Below, piece by piece: positions 43,084 to 52,606 of a stretch of DNA of 64,000 nt. The DNA is taken from positions 2,591,001 through 2,655,000 of the forward strand of contig NZ_CP012382.1 in the NCBI RefSeq assembly GCF_001267885.1, in the 5' to 3' direction. This DNA comes from Streptomyces ambofaciens ATCC 23877 (GTDB lineage Bacteria > Actinomycetota > Actinomycetes > Streptomycetales > Streptomycetaceae). Each line of letters opens with the position of its first letter. Positions within the stretch are counted from its first letter, which is position 1. Under the pieces are notes generated by a model that made no database searches, was not told the origin of the DNA, and saw only the letters and a list, made by a program, of their open reading frames with translations. The position numbers and the translations under genes were made by a program.

Positions 43084-45012
43084 CTAGAGGGCGGCGGCGC
43101 CGTGTTCGCGCAGGCTCTGGTCGTACTGCTGGAGGACCCACAGCTCGTTCTGCACGGCGGCCAGTTCGGCGGGGTCGCCGTGGCCGGTGAGCCGGGTCAG
43201 GCGGCCCGTGATGTCGCGGATGCGGCGCTCGACGGCGCGGCGGCGGACGGTGACCAGTTGGGCGCCCGCGTAGACCTCGTCGACGCCCTTCACGCCCCGG
43301 TGCAGCATGATCGCCTCGACCGCCAGCTCGGTGACCATGGCGCGGACGGCGTCGTCCGGGGCGGCCTCGCGGACGCGGACCAGGTAGTCCTGGGGGTCGT
43401 GGACGCCCAGCTCGGCGCCGCCCGCCTCCATGATCGCCTCGCGTACGGCGGCGTAGGGCGGGGCGGTGAACTCGTCGACGCCGTACGCGTCGAAGGCCGG
43501 GGAGACCAGCTCGGGCCGCTGGAGGGCGAGCTTGAGCAGCTCGCGTTCGGTGGCGAAGACGGGGTTGCGCAGGTTCAGCGCGGGGCCGCGGGGGCCCGGC
43601 CGGCCGGTGCCGGCGTACTGCTGCGGGTCACCGCCGCCGCGCTGGGGCCGGTCGGGGGCGGGGCCCTTGCCGCCGCGGTCGCGGGCCCAGCGGGCGAGCT
43701 GGGCGATCCGCTTGACCACGAACTGCGTGTCGAGGATTCCGAGCATGCCCGCGAGCTGCACGGCGACCTCGTGCTGGGCGCCGCTGTTCTTGATCCGGGC
43801 GACGACGGGGGCGGCCTCGTCCAGGGCGGAGGCGCGGCCGGCCGGGGTGTCCAGGTCGTAGCGGCTCACGATCTGGCGGAGCGCGAACTCGAAGAGCGGG
43901 GTGCGCGGCTCGACCAGGTCGGCGACCGCCTCGTCGCCCTTGGCCAGGCGCAGGTCGCAGGGGTCCATGCCGTCGGGGGCGATGGCGATGTAGGTCTCGG
44001 CGGCGAACTTCTGGTCGTCCTCGAAGGCGCGCAGGGCCGCCTTCTGGCCGGCCGCGTCGCCGTCGAAGGTGAAGATCACACGGGCCGAGCCGTTGTCCAT
44101 CAGGAGGCGGCGCAGGATCTTGATGTGGTCGCCGCCGAAGGCGGTGCCGCAGGTGGCGATGGCGGTGGTGACGCCGGCCAGGTGGCAGGCCATGACGTCG
44201 GTGTAGCCCTCGACGACCACCGCGCGGGACGCCTTCGCGATGTCCTTCTTGGCGAGGTCGATGCCGTACAGCACCTGGGACTTCCGGTAGATCGCCGTGT
44301 CGGGGGTGTTCAGGTACTTCGGGCCGTTGTCCGCCTCGTAGAGCTTGCGGGCGCCGAAGCCGACGACGTCGCCGCCGATGTCGCGGATGGGCCACATCAG
44401 CCGGCCCCGGAAGCGGTCGATGGGGCCGCGGCGGCCCTCCTGGGCGAGGCCGGAGAGGACCAGCTCCTTGTCGCTGAAGCCCTTGCCGCGCAGGAAGCGG
44501 GTGAGGTGGTCCCAGCCCTGGGGGCTGTAGCCGACGCCGAAGTGCTGGGCGGCGGCCTGGTCGAATCCGCGCTCGGCGAGGAAGCCGCGCCCGGCGTCGG
44601 CCTCGGGGCTGGTCGCCAGCTGTTCCGCGTACCACTCGGCGGCGATCTTGTGGGCCTCGACCAGGCGGATCCGCTCGCCGCGCTGGTGGGAGGGGTTGTA
44701 TCCGCCCTCCTCGTACCGCAGGGTGATGCCGGCCTGGCCGGCCAGCCGCTCGACCGCCTCCGAGAAGGTGAGGTGGTCGATCTTCATCACGAACGTGATG
44801 GTGTCGCCGCCCTCCTGGCAGCCGAAGCAGTGGAAGAACCCCTTGCTCGGGCTGACCTGGAAGGACGGTGACTTCTCGTCGTGGAACGGGCACAGACCCT
44901 TCAGGTTGCCGCCGCCCGCGTTGCGCAGCTGGAGGTACTCGGAGACGACGGCGTCGATCGGGACCGCGTCCCGTACCGCCTTCACGTCCTCGTCGTTGAT
45001 CCGTCCTGCCAC
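43084..45012 (-). CDS. dnaG: DNA primase
   Basis: 642 residues from GTG 45012. The CHC2 zinc-binding domain shows CPFHDEKSPSFQVSPSKGFF and HCFGCQEGGD (residues 41-69). The Toprim core shows VVVEGYTDVMACHLAG and the acidic FTFDGDAAGQKAA. The C-terminal helicase-interaction domain ends the protein. It makes RNA primers at the replication fork. It lies 29 bases after the flavoprotein gene and probably shares the dgt transcript; the 255 bases down to the sigma gene leave room for a separate sigma promoter. Confidence 0.96.
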   Translation of the reverse strand: MAGRINDEDVKAVRDAVPIDAVVSEYLQLRNAGGGNLKGLCPFHDEKSPSFQVSPSKGFFHCFGCQEGGDTITFVMKIDHLTFSEAVERLAGQAGITLRYEEGGYNPSHQRGERIRLVEAHKIAAEWYAEQLATSPEADAGRGFLAERGFDQAAAQHFGVGYSPQGWDHLTRFLRGKGFSDKELVLSGLAQEGRRGPIDRFRGRLMWPIRDIGGDVVGFGARKLYEADNGPKYLNTPDTAIYRKSQVLYGIDLAKKDIAKASRAVVVEGYTDVMACHLAGVTTAIATCGTAFGGDHIKILRRLLMDNGSARVIFTFDGDAAGQKAALRAFEDDQKFAAETYIAIAPDGMDPCDLRLAKGDEAVADLVEPRTPLFEFALRQIVSRYDLDTPAGRASALDEAAPVVARIKNSGAQHEVAVQLAGMLGILDTQFVVKRIAQLARWARDRGGKGPAPDRPQRGGGDPQQYAGTGRPGPRGPALNLRNPVFATERELLKLALQRPELVSPAFDAYGVDEFTAPPYAAVREAIMEAGGAELGVHDPQDYLVRVREAAPDDAVRAMVTELAVEAIMLHRGVKGVDEVYAGAQLVTVRRRAVERRIRDITGRLTRLTGHGDPAELAAVQNELWVLQQYDQSLREHGAAAL

Positions 45013-45041
45013 GCGTGAAGTCTACGGGGACGGACCGACAG

Positions 45042-46307
45042 CTAGGCGATGAGGCTTTCGAGGGACACGTGCGGGTTCGCCAGCGCCTCCGTGTCCACCC
45101 GGGCCTTCGAGCGGATCAGCTGCTGGACGGTCTCCGTGACGTCCCACACGTTCACGTTCATCCCGGCCAGCACCCGGCCCTCCTTCACCCAGAAGGCGAT
45201 GAACTCGCGCTTCGCCGCGTCCCCGCGGATCACCACCTGGTCGTAGGACCCGTGCGGTGCCCAGCCGGAGTACTCCATGCCCAGGTCGTACTGGTCGGTG
45301 AAGAAGTAGGGCACGCGGTCGTGGGCGAGGCCCCTGCCGAGCATCGCGCGGGCCGCGGCCGGGCCGCCGTTCAGGGCGTTGGCCCAGTGCTCCACGCGCA
45401 GGTCGGTGTCGAAGAGGGCGTGGTGGAAGGAGGCCACGTCCCCGGCCGCGTAGATGTCCGGGTCGGAGGTGCGCAGCTGTGCGTCGACGACGATGCCGCC
45501 GCCGTGCGCGGGGTCGGCGATCTCCAGGCCCGCGGCCTGGGCGAGCGCGGTGCGCGGGGCGGCGCCGATCGCGGCGAGCACGTCGTGGGCGGGGTGTTCC
45601 TCGCCGTCGTCGGTGCGGGCGGCCAGCACCATGCCGTCCTGGCCGATGATCTCGGTCAGCCGCACGCCGAAGCGGAAGCGGACGCCGTGCGCCTCGTGCA
45701 GCTCGGCGAAGACGGCGCCCAGCTCGGGGCCGAGGACGCCGTACAGCGGGGTCGGACCGGGCTCGACGACGGTGACCTCCGCCCCGTACTGGCGGGCCGC
45801 CGCCGCGACCTCCAGGCCGATCCAGCCGGCGCCGGCGATCAGGAGGTGGCCGTTGTCCCGGCCGAGGGAGGAGAGAACGCCCTTGAGGCGCTCGGCGTGG
45901 GCGAGGCGGCGCAGGTGGTGGACGCCCGCGAGGCCGGTGCCGGGGACGTCGAGGCGGCGGGGCTCGGCACCGGTGGCGATGAGCAGCTTGTCGTACCCGA
46001 CGCGGGTGCCGTCGTCGCCGTAGTGGACGGTCTTGGCGGCAGGGTCGATCGCGACGACGGTCTGGCCGAGGTGCAGCTCGATGTCGTGCCGCGCGTACCA
46101 GGCGGGCTCGTGGACGAAGACGCTGTCGCGCTCCTCCTTGCCGAGGAGGTAGCCCTTGGACAGCGGCGGACGCTCGTAGGGGTGGTCGCGTTCGTCGCAG
46201 ACGAGGATCACCCGGCCGGTGAACCCCTCCGTGCGGAGCGTCTCGGCCGCCTTCGCGCCGGCCAGGCCGCCTCCGACGATGACGAATGTCTGATCCGCGT
46301 CGACCAC
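45042..46307 (-). CDS. NAD(P)/FAD-dependent ferredoxin-reductase-like oxidoreductase
   Basis: 421 residues from GTG 46307 (GAGGAGG upstream). The FAD Rossmann motif FVIVGGGLAGAKAAETL is at residues 8-24, the typical ERPPLSKGYLLG of rubredoxin/ferredoxin reductases is near residue 45, the NAD site LIAGAGWIGLEVAAAARQYG near residue 150, and YAAGDVASFHHALF near residue 280. It transfers electrons from NAD(P)H to a small redox protein. It sits between dgt and dnaG; the actual partner is not visible. Confidence 0.88.
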   Translation of the reverse strand: MVDADQTFVIVGGGLAGAKAAETLRTEGFTGRVILVCDERDHPYERPPLSKGYLLGKEERDSVFVHEPAWYARHDIELHLGQTVVAIDPAAKTVHYGDDGTRVGYDKLLIATGAEPRRLDVPGTGLAGVHHLRRLAHAERLKGVLSSLGRDNGHLLIAGAGWIGLEVAAAARQYGAEVTVVEPGPTPLYGVLGPELGAVFAELHEAHGVRFRFGVRLTEIIGQDGMVLAARTDDGEEHPAHDVLAAIGAAPRTALAQAAGLEIADPAHGGGIVVDAQLRTSDPDIYAAGDVASFHHALFDTDLRVEHWANALNGGPAAARAMLGRGLAHDRVPYFFTDQYDLGMEYSGWAPHGSYDQVVIRGDAAKREFIAFWVKEGRVLAGMNVNVWDVTETVQQLIRSKARVDTEALANPHVSLESLIA

Positions 46308-46452
46308 TTGTCTGCCTCCTCGTCAGGGTGCCGCCACATGCGAGCGTCCCGCACACGGCGTGGTGCGGGAAGGGGGAGTGACCCGATCAGGCCACCCGGC
46401 GCCCTGTCCGGGCGCTCCCGGGCCCGTCGGGGCACCTCCCGCCCCGCCAGTC

Positions 46453-47727
46453 TCATGGATGCCCCGTCAGGCGGGCGTGAAGCGATCGGGCCGAGGCGTC
46501 GGTGAGGGAGGCGATCTGGTCGACGATCACCCGTTTGCGGGCGCGGTCGTCGGGGGCCCGGTCGAACAGGGCGCGGAACTGGGGGTCGAGGCCGTCGGGG
46601 GCGCGGGCGGTGAGCGCCTGCGCCAGCTCCGCGACGACCACGCGCTGGTCGGCGCGGAGCCGCTCCTGCTCGGTGCGCTGCATGACGTACCGGACGGCGA
46701 CCGCCTTGAGGACGGCGCACTCCAGACGGGTGCCGCGCGGGACGACCAGCTCGGCGGTGTACCGGGTGAGCCGGCCGCTCCCGTACGCGGCCCGGGTGGC
46801 GCTCTCGGCGGCGAGGCAGAAGCGGCCGATGAGCTGGCTGGTGGCGTCCTTCAGCCGGGCCTGGGCGACGGCCGAGCCGTCGTAGCCGTGCGGCCACCAG
46901 TCCTGGGCGAGGAGGCGGTCGAGGGCGGCGGCGAGTTCGGCGTGGTCGGTGCCGGCGGGGACGTAGCGGCCGACCGCGGCCTCGAAGACCGCCTCGCGCT
47001 CGGGGTCGGCGAGCAGGCAGTTGGGGTCGATGTGGCCGGCGTGCAGTCCGTCCTCGACGTCGTGCACCGAGTACGCCACGTCGTCCGCCCAGTCCATGAC
47101 CTGGGCCTCGAAGCAGGTGCGGGAGCCGGGTGCGTCCTTGCGGAGCCATTCGAAGACGGGCCGGTCGTCGTCGTAGACGCCGAACTTGGGTGAGCCGGGG
47201 TCGGTGGGGTGGGCGCCGCGGGGCCAGGGGTACTTGGTGGCGGCGTCCAGGGCGGCCCGGGTGAGGTTGAGGCCGACGGAGCCGTCCTCGGTGAACCGCT
47301 TGGGTTCGAGGCGGGTGAGCAGCCGCAGGGACTGGGCGTTGCCCTCGAAGCCGCCGCAGTCCTCGGCGAACGCGTTCAGCGCCTGTTCGCCGTTGTGGCC
47401 GAAGGGCGGGTGGCCCAGGTCGTGGGAGAGGCAGGCCGCCTCGACGAGGTCGGGGTCGCAGCCGAGGGCGGCGCCCAGTTCGCGGCCGACCTGGGCGCAC
47501 TCCAGGGAGTGCGTGAGGCGGGTGCGGGGGCTGGCGTCCCACACGGGGCTGCCCTCCCCCGGCGTGACGACCTGCGTCTTGCCGGCGAGGCGGCGCAGGG
47601 CGCCGGAGTGCAGGATGCGGGCGCGGTCGCGTTGGAAGGCGGTGCGGCCGGGGCGTTTGTCCGGCTCCGGGGCGTAGCGGGCGACGGAGGTCGGATCGTA
47701 CGGGGGTGGGGGTGCGGTGCCTTCCAT
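46453..47727 (-). CDS. dgt: Deoxyguanosinetriphosphate triphosphohydrolase-like protein
   Basis: 424 residues. HD-superfamily metal site: [16 protein letters not shown] (His), [19 protein letters not shown] (His-Asp pair, His) and [19 protein letters not shown] (Asp), the dNTPase pattern. It hydrolyses dGTP or other dNTPs to the nucleoside and triphosphate, tuning dNTP pools. It is upstream of dnaG on the same strand, a common actinobacterial order linking nucleotide control and replication. Confidence 0.92.
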   Translation of the reverse strand: MEGTAPPPPYDPTSVARYAPEPDKRPGRTAFQRDRARILHSGALRRLAGKTQVVTPGEGSPVWDASPRTRLTHSLECAQVGRELGAALGCDPDLVEAACLSHDLGHPPFGHNGEQALNAFAEDCGGFEGNAQSLRLLTRLEPKRFTEDGSVGLNLTRAALDAATKYPWPRGAHPTDPGSPKFGVYDDDRPVFEWLRKDAPGSRTCFEAQVMDWADDVAYSVHDVEDGLHAGHIDPNCLLADPEREAVFEAAVGRYVPAGTDHAELAAALDRLLAQDWWPHGYDGSAVAQARLKDATSQLIGRFCLAAESATRAAYGSGRLTRYTAELVVPRGTRLECAVLKAVAVRYVMQRTEQERLRADQRVVVAELAQALTARAPDGLDPQFRALFDRAPDDRARKRVIVDQIASLTDASARSLHARLTGHP

Positions 47728-47848
47728 GTCCTGAACAGTAAGCGGAAGGTGTGACAGTCGGCGGGCCGGTGCGGGTGCCGGGACCGGTGGCCGGGCCGCC
47801 GCGGGTCGTCCGGGGCCGGTCGCGCGGTCCCCCCGCGCGCCTGCTCGG

Positions 47849-48637
47849 TCAGGCGCGCGCCAGTGCTCTCGCCTCCGGCGTCCCTGCCTCGGCAGCCCTC
47901 GCCTCGTCGTAGCGGTGCAGGAGCAGGCGGGCCATCGCCGGGTGGGTGCCCAGGGGGGCCGAGGCGAGCCACGGGGCCGCCGCCGCGCACTCCGTCGCGA
48001 AGCGGCCCGGGGCGGTGAAGCAGGAGGCGACGGCCACCCGGCGGTGGCCGCGGGCCGTCAGGGCGCGGACGGCCTCCGGGACCGTCGGGGACGCCGCCGA
48101 GGCGTACGCGGGGTGTACCAGGACGCCGAGGCGGGCGGCGAGGAGGGCCGCGGTACGGGCGGTGTCGGCCCGCGAGTCCGGTGCGCGGGAGCCCGCGGAG
48201 GCGAGGACGACGGCGTGGTCCGGCCCCGCGCCGGCGGGCCAGCCGGCCTCCAGGAGGCGGTCGTGGAGGGCGTCCACCAGCAGGGGGTGCGGGCCGAGCG
48301 GGGCGGCCACGCGGGTGCGGGCCGGACAGGCGGCGGCCGCCTCGGGGATGTCCCGCCGGACGTGGTGGCCGCGGGTGAGCAGGAGCGGGACGAGGACCGC
48401 CGCTCCGTCGCCGACGGCGGCCAGCGTGTCGGGGAGGAGGGGGGCGTTCAGCTCGATGTGGCCGAGGTGCACCGGCAGACCGGGGCGCAGGGCGCGGACC
48501 CGGTCGAGGAGGGCCCGTACGGTGCTCAGCGCGCGCGGGTCGCGGCTGCCGTGGGCGACGACGACCAGGGCGGGGGTGCCGCCCCGGCCGGCCGGGCTCG
48601 CCGTGCTCGTCCTGCGCATCACTGTCGTCACCGTCAT
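47849..48637 (-). CDS. Sirohydrochlorin ferrochelatase/CbiX-family protein
   Basis: 262 residues with two CbiX-like half domains. The first half has the metal-ligand motif [12 protein letters not shown] (about residue 28) and [15 protein letters not shown]. The second half has [16 protein letters not shown] and [16 protein letters not shown]. It inserts Fe2+ (or Co2+) into sirohydrochlorin to make siroheme, the cofactor of nitrite reductase NirB encoded later in the window. ATG 48637 is taken as start; ATG 48619 is also possible. Monocistronic. Confidence 0.87.
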   Translation of the reverse strand: MTVTTVMRRTSTASPAGRGGTPALVVVAHGSRDPRALSTVRALLDRVRALRPGLPVHLGHIELNAPLLPDTLAAVGDGAAVLVPLLLTRGHHVRRDIPEAAAACPARTRVAAPLGPHPLLVDALHDRLLEAGWPAGAGPDHAVVLASAGSRAPDSRADTARTAALLAARLGVLVHPAYASAASPTVPEAVRALTARGHRRVAVASCFTAPGRFATECAAAAPWLASAPLGTHPAMARLLLHRYDEARAAEAGTPEARALARA

Positions 48638-48802
48638 GCACCGATGGTGGCCGCCGGACGTTGCCTCCCCGTTGCGCGGGTGTCACGGGGATTTTCCGTC
48701 GGTTCACAGGACGCGGGGCGCCGCCTGTGAGCGCGCGGTGAACCGGACGGTGCTCCGGGACGTCCCTACGGGTCGGGAGACGACCGGGGAGGGAACCGAA
48801 CG

Positions 48803-49489
48803 ATGCGCCGCTGGAGACCCGGCAGACCGCGCCTTCCGCGCACCCGTAGGGGGTGGCGGCGGCTGATCCGGGCGGTGGTGGCCGGGTGCGTGCTGTCGCT
48901 GCTGCCGGCGACGTGGCTGCACGTGGTGACCGGGGACCGGCTGCGCACCGCGGCCGACGTGCCGCGTACCGAGGTCGCGGTCGTCTTCGGCGCCGGGCTG
49001 TGGGACGGTGAGCCGTCCCCGTACCTGGCGCACCGGCTGGACGCGGCGGCCGGCCTGTACCGCGCGGGCCGGATCGAGGTGGTCCTGGTCACCGGCGACA
49101 ACAGCCGCGAGGAGTACGACGAACCGGACGCCATGCGCGCCTACCTCGTCCGGCGGGGGGTGCCGGACGGGCGGATCGTCAGCGACTACGCGGGGTTCGA
49201 CACCTGGGACTCCTGCGTGCGCGCGAAGAAGATCTTCGGGGTCGACCGGGCCGTGCTGATCAGCCAGGGCTTCCACATCCGGCGGGCGGTGGCGCTGTGC
49301 CAGGAGGCGGGGGTGGTGTCGTACGGCGTCGGGGTCGACGACGCGCACGACGCGACCTGGTACTACGGGGCGGCGCGGGAGATCGCCGCGGCGGGCAAGG
49401 CCGCACTGGACGCGGTCGTCGAGCCGGATCCGCACTTCCTCGGCCCGAGGGAGCCGGGGGTGCGGCGCGCCCTGGCCGAGGCGGGGTGA
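48803..49489 (+). CDS. SanA/YdcF-like DUF218 envelope protein
   Basis: 228 residues. A basic N-terminus (RRWRPGRPRLPRTRRGWRR) and one membrane anchor (about 22-42) precede the DUF218 fold. Visible family motifs are VAVVFGAGLWDGEPSPYL, LVTGDNSREEYDEPDAM, and SDYAGFDTWDSCVRA, then VLISQGFHIRRAVALC. E. coli SanA affects envelope permeability to vancomycin; the enzymatic role is undefined. The stop lies at the start of a long tandem repeat. Confidence 0.85.
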   Translation: MRRWRPGRPRLPRTRRGWRRLIRAVVAGCVLSLLPATWLHVVTGDRLRTAADVPRTEVAVVFGAGLWDGEPSPYLAHRLDAAAGLYRAGRIEVVLVTGDNSREEYDEPDAMRAYLVRRGVPDGRIVSDYAGFDTWDSCVRAKKIFGVDRAVLISQGFHIRRAVALCQEAGVVSYGVGVDDAHDATWYYGAAREIAAAGKAALDAVVEPDPHFLGPREPGVRRALAEAG

Positions 49490-49745
49490 CGCGGGGGGCG
49501 CGAGGGCGGGGGGGATGACTCGGGGCCGAGCGCGGGCGGGGGTGACGCGGGGGGCGCGAGGGCCGGGGGGCGGATGATTCGGGGCCGCGCGCAGACGGGG
49601 GCGGCGCGGAGCCGCGCGCGGACGGGGGTGACACGGGGGGCGCGAGGGCGGGGGGGGATGACTCGGGGCCGCGCGCAGGCGGGCGACGCGGAGCTGCGCG
49701 GGCCGGGGGTGACGCGGGCCCGCGCGCAGGCGGGGTACGACGCGG
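49485..49745. repeat. GC-rich tandem repeats between the SanA-like gene and nasA
   Basis: Degenerate tandem units of about 56-59 bases, each opening GGTGACGCGGGGGGCGCGAG and followed by GATGACTCGGGGCCG. Good copies begin at 49485, 49541 and 49627, with shortened copies in between and after. The first copy includes the SanA-like stop codon. With the next 90 bases this makes a gene-free stretch of 392 bases (49490-49881). The rest holds the nasA promoter. No protein sense in any frame. Confidence 0.7.
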
Positions 49746-49831
49746 CCTGGCGGGTGCGGGGAGGTGGCACGGGCGCGTCCGGGGCCTCACCGTCGGGGGC
49801 CGGCCGCGGGGAGGGCGCCGTCCCGGGGGCG

Positions 49832-49859
49832 TAACAAAGCGCCGCCCGGTCGCGTAACA
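49832..49859 (+). promoter_or_regulatory. GlnR-like nitrogen-control box of the nitrate reductase gene
   Basis: GTAACA at 49832 and GTAACAC at 49855 (start-to-start 23 bases), then CACGCT at 49870. A near copy of this arrangement precedes the nirB operon at 59619-59645. GTnAC half-sites at about two helical turns are the a-sites of GlnR boxes in Streptomyces, where GlnR (with NnaR) activates nitrate assimilation. Confidence 0.6.
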
Positions 49860-49881
49860 CGGGCGGCGCACGCTGGGCGGC

Positions 49882-52035
49882 ATGCAGAACACCGCCACGC
49901 CCACGCACTGCCCGTACTGCGCCCTGCAGTGCGGGATGAATCTGACGACCGCCGCCGACGGGACGGTCGAGGTGACCGAGCGCGCCGACTTCCCGGTGAA
50001 CCGGGGCGCGCTGTGCGGCAAGGGGCGTACGGCGCCGGCGGTGCTCGCGGCGAGCGCCCGGCTGACCTCGCCGCTGGTGCGGGACGCGTCCGGGACGCTG
50101 GTGCCGGCCGGCTGGGACGAGGCGCTGGACCTGATCGCCGGGAACCTGTCCCGCACGCGTGCGGAGCACGGCGCGGACGCGCTCGGGGTGTTCGGCGGGG
50201 GCGGGCTGACCAACGAGAAGGCGTACACGCTGGGCAAGTTCGCGCGCGTGGTGCTGGGCACCTCGCAGATCGACTACAACGGCCGCTTCTGCATGTCGTC
50301 GGCCGCGGCGGCCGGCACGAAGGCCTTCGGGCTCGACCGGGGGCTGCCCTTCCCGCTGGAGGACGTGCCGAAGACGGGGTGCGTGATCCTCGTCGGGTCG
50401 AACCCGGCGGAGACGATGCCGCCGTCCCTGCGGTACTTCACCGAGCTGCGCGAGAACGGCGGCACCCTGATCGTCGTGGACCCGCGCCGCACGCGGACCG
50501 CCGAGCAGGCCGACCTGCACCTGGCGCCGAGGCCGGGCACCGATCTGGCGCTGGCGCTGGGGATGCTGCACCTGGTGGTCGCCGAGGGACGGGTGGACGA
50601 GGAGTACGTCGAGGCGCGCACGACGGGCTGGGAGGATGCGCGGGCCGCGGCGATGGCGCACTGGCCGGAGCAGGTGGAGCGGATCACGGGGGTGTCCGTT
50701 CCCGAACTGCGGGAGGCGGTGCGGCTGTTCTGCGCGCCCCGGGCGGCGATGGTGCTGACCGCGCGGGGCCCGGAGCAGCAGGCCAAGGGCACGGACACGG
50801 TGGGGGCGTGGATCAACCTGTGCCTGGCGACCGGGCGGGCCGGGCGGCCCCTGTCGGGGTACGGCTGCCTGACCGGGCAGGGCAACGGGCAGGGCGGACG
50901 TGAGCACGGGCAGAAGGCCGACCAGCTGCCGGGCTACCGCAAGCTGACGGACCCGGCGGCGCGGCGCCACGTGGCCGAGGTGTGGGGCGTGGACCCGGAC
51001 TCGCTGCCGGGGCCGGGGCGCAGCGCCTACGAGTTGCTGGACGCGCTGGGCACGGACATCAGGTCGCTGCTGCTGATGGGGTCCAACCCGGTGGTGTCGG
51101 CGCCCCGCGCGGCCCACATCGAGGAACGGCTGCGGTCGCTGGACTTCCTGGCCGTGTGCGACGTGGTGCTCTCCGAGACGGCGGCGCTGGCGGACGTGGT
51201 CCTGCCGGTGACGCAGTGGGCGGAGGAGACGGGCACCACGACCAGCCTGGAGGGGCGGGTGCTGCTCCGCCGGCGCGCGATCGCCCCGCCGGAGGGGGTC
51301 CGCAGCGACCTGGAGGTGCTGCACGGGCTGGCCGACCGGCTCGGCGTGGAGAAGGGCTTCCCGACCGAGCCCGAGGAGGTCTTCGAGGAGCTGCGCCGGG
51401 CGAGCGCGGGCGGCCCCGCGGACTACTCCGGGATCAGCTACCGGCGGTTGGCGGAGGAGAACGGGGTGTTCTGGCCGTGCCCGGCGCCGGCCGAGGCCCC
51501 CGGACCCGACCGGCACCCGGAGCCGCACCCGGGCACGCCCCGCCTCTTCCTCGACCGCTTCGCCACCGACGACGGCCGGGCCCGCTTCGCCCCCGTCTCG
51601 CACCGGCCGAGCGCCGAGGAGCCGGACGAGGAGTACCCGGTGCTGCTGACCACGGGGCGGGTCGTGGCCCAGTACCAGTCCGGCGCGCAGACCCGGCGTG
51701 TGGCGGAGCTCAACGCCGCCGCGCCCGGCCCCTTCGTGGAGCTGCACCCGCGGCTGGCGGCGCGGCTCGGGGCGGCCGAGGGCGACCCGCTGGCCGTCGT
51801 CTCGCGGCGCGGCCGGGCGGTGGCACCGGCCCGCATCACCACCGCCATCCGGCCCGACACGGTGTTCATGCCCTTCCACTGGCCGGGCGAGGGCCGCGCC
51901 AACACCCTGACCAACCCGGCGCTGGACCCGACCTCGCGGATGCCCGAGTTCAAGGTGTGCGCGGTGCGGGTCGAGGCGGTGGGGACGGCGGGGGCCACGC
52001 TCGGCGGTGACCGCGGCGGTGCGGTGACGCCGTAG
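49882..52035 (+). CDS. nasA: Assimilatory nitrate reductase catalytic subunit (molybdopterin oxidoreductase)
   Basis: 717 residues. N-terminal [4Fe-4S] motif CPYCALQCGM with the fourth cysteine in ALCGKGRTAP (residues 10-52). The Mo-bis-MGD core shows YNGRFCMSSAAAAGTKAFG, VGSNPAETMPPSLRYF, DPRRTRTAEQADLHL and GYGCLTGQGNGQGGREHG. The C-terminal MGD-binding domain includes LLTTGRVVAQYQSGAQTRR. No Tat signal, so it acts in the cytosol, reducing nitrate to nitrite for assimilation. The shared GTAAC motif ties it to nirBD. No electron-donor gene is adjacent. Confidence 0.88.
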   Translation: MQNTATPTHCPYCALQCGMNLTTAADGTVEVTERADFPVNRGALCGKGRTAPAVLAASARLTSPLVRDASGTLVPAGWDEALDLIAGNLSRTRAEHGADALGVFGGGGLTNEKAYTLGKFARVVLGTSQIDYNGRFCMSSAAAAGTKAFGLDRGLPFPLEDVPKTGCVILVGSNPAETMPPSLRYFTELRENGGTLIVVDPRRTRTAEQADLHLAPRPGTDLALALGMLHLVVAEGRVDEEYVEARTTGWEDARAAAMAHWPEQVERITGVSVPELREAVRLFCAPRAAMVLTARGPEQQAKGTDTVGAWINLCLATGRAGRPLSGYGCLTGQGNGQGGREHGQKADQLPGYRKLTDPAARRHVAEVWGVDPDSLPGPGRSAYELLDALGTDIRSLLLMGSNPVVSAPRAAHIEERLRSLDFLAVCDVVLSETAALADVVLPVTQWAEETGTTTSLEGRVLLRRRAIAPPEGVRSDLEVLHGLADRLGVEKGFPTEPEEVFEELRRASAGGPADYSGISYRRLAEENGVFWPCPAPAEAPGPDRHPEPHPGTPRLFLDRFATDDGRARFAPVSHRPSAEEPDEEYPVLLTTGRVVAQYQSGAQTRRVAELNAAAPGPFVELHPRLAARLGAAEGDPLAVVSRRGRAVAPARITTAIRPDTVFMPFHWPGEGRANTLTNPALDPTSRMPEFKVCAVRVEAVGTAGATLGGDRGGAVTP

Positions 52036-52038
52036 CGG

Positions 52039-52461
52039 TCATCCCACGGGCGGCCAGGTGCCGCCCTCGACCGGGGTGCCCCGGGCCCGGAGGCGGGCGG
52101 CGACGGCTGGGGCGGCGACGTACACCCAGGCGCGGACCGGCGCCCCGTCGGCGTCCCGGACGACCGTCCTGGCCACGCGGTCGTAGAGGTTGCGCGGGTC
52201 GCCCGGCACGTACTCCTCCAACCGGTCCAGGGCGCCGAGCAGTTCGCCGTACGCCTCCGGACGGGCGGTGACGAGGTCCCCGCCGACGACCCCCGCCGCC
52301 CCCTCCACGGCGTAGGGGTAGCCGGGGCCGGCGTAGAGCACGGCGCCGTGCAGGCGGGCCGGTTCCTCGGCGAGGGTGCGCCCGCGCAGGAAGGGGCCGT
52401 GGTGGCGGCCGCCGGGGCGCAGCGTGCCGTAGACGAAGAACGGGAGTCGCGCGGTGTCCAC
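52039..52461 (-). CDS. Gamma-glutamylcyclotransferase-like (AIG2/GGCT) protein
   Basis: 140 residues from GTG 52461. The family glycine loop FVYGTLRPGGRHHGPFL is at the N-terminus and the catalytic-type glutamate lies in LDRLEEYVPGDPRNLYDR. Such proteins cyclise gamma-glutamyl amines or peptides to pyroglutamate, though many bacterial members are untested. It converges on nasA with 3 bases between stops. Confidence 0.83.
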   Translation of the reverse strand: MDTARLPFFVYGTLRPGGRHHGPFLRGRTLAEEPARLHGAVLYAGPGYPYAVEGAAGVVGGDLVTARPEAYGELLGALDRLEEYVPGDPRNLYDRVARTVVRDADGAPVRAWVYVAAPAVAARLRARGTPVEGGTWPPVG

Positions 52462-52514
52462 GGGGGGTCATTCTCTCCCCTCATGCCTCCCACGATCTCC
52501 ACGTGAGGGCTATG

Positions 52515-52527
52515 GACATGACATGTC
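52515..52527. promoter_or_regulatory. Palindrome upstream of the M4 peptidase
   Basis: GACATGACATGTC has perfect 6-base arms about a central A, 80 bases before the peptidase ATG and 53 bases before the GGCT gene's start on the other strand. Likely regulator-binding site in the divergent promoter region. Confidence 0.45.
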
Positions 52528-52606
52528 GGGCCCCCGCAATCTTGGTCGACACCAGCGCGCTCCCCCCCACGTCCTCCCCCACGCGCTCCCCCACGCAAGG
52601 AGTCCG

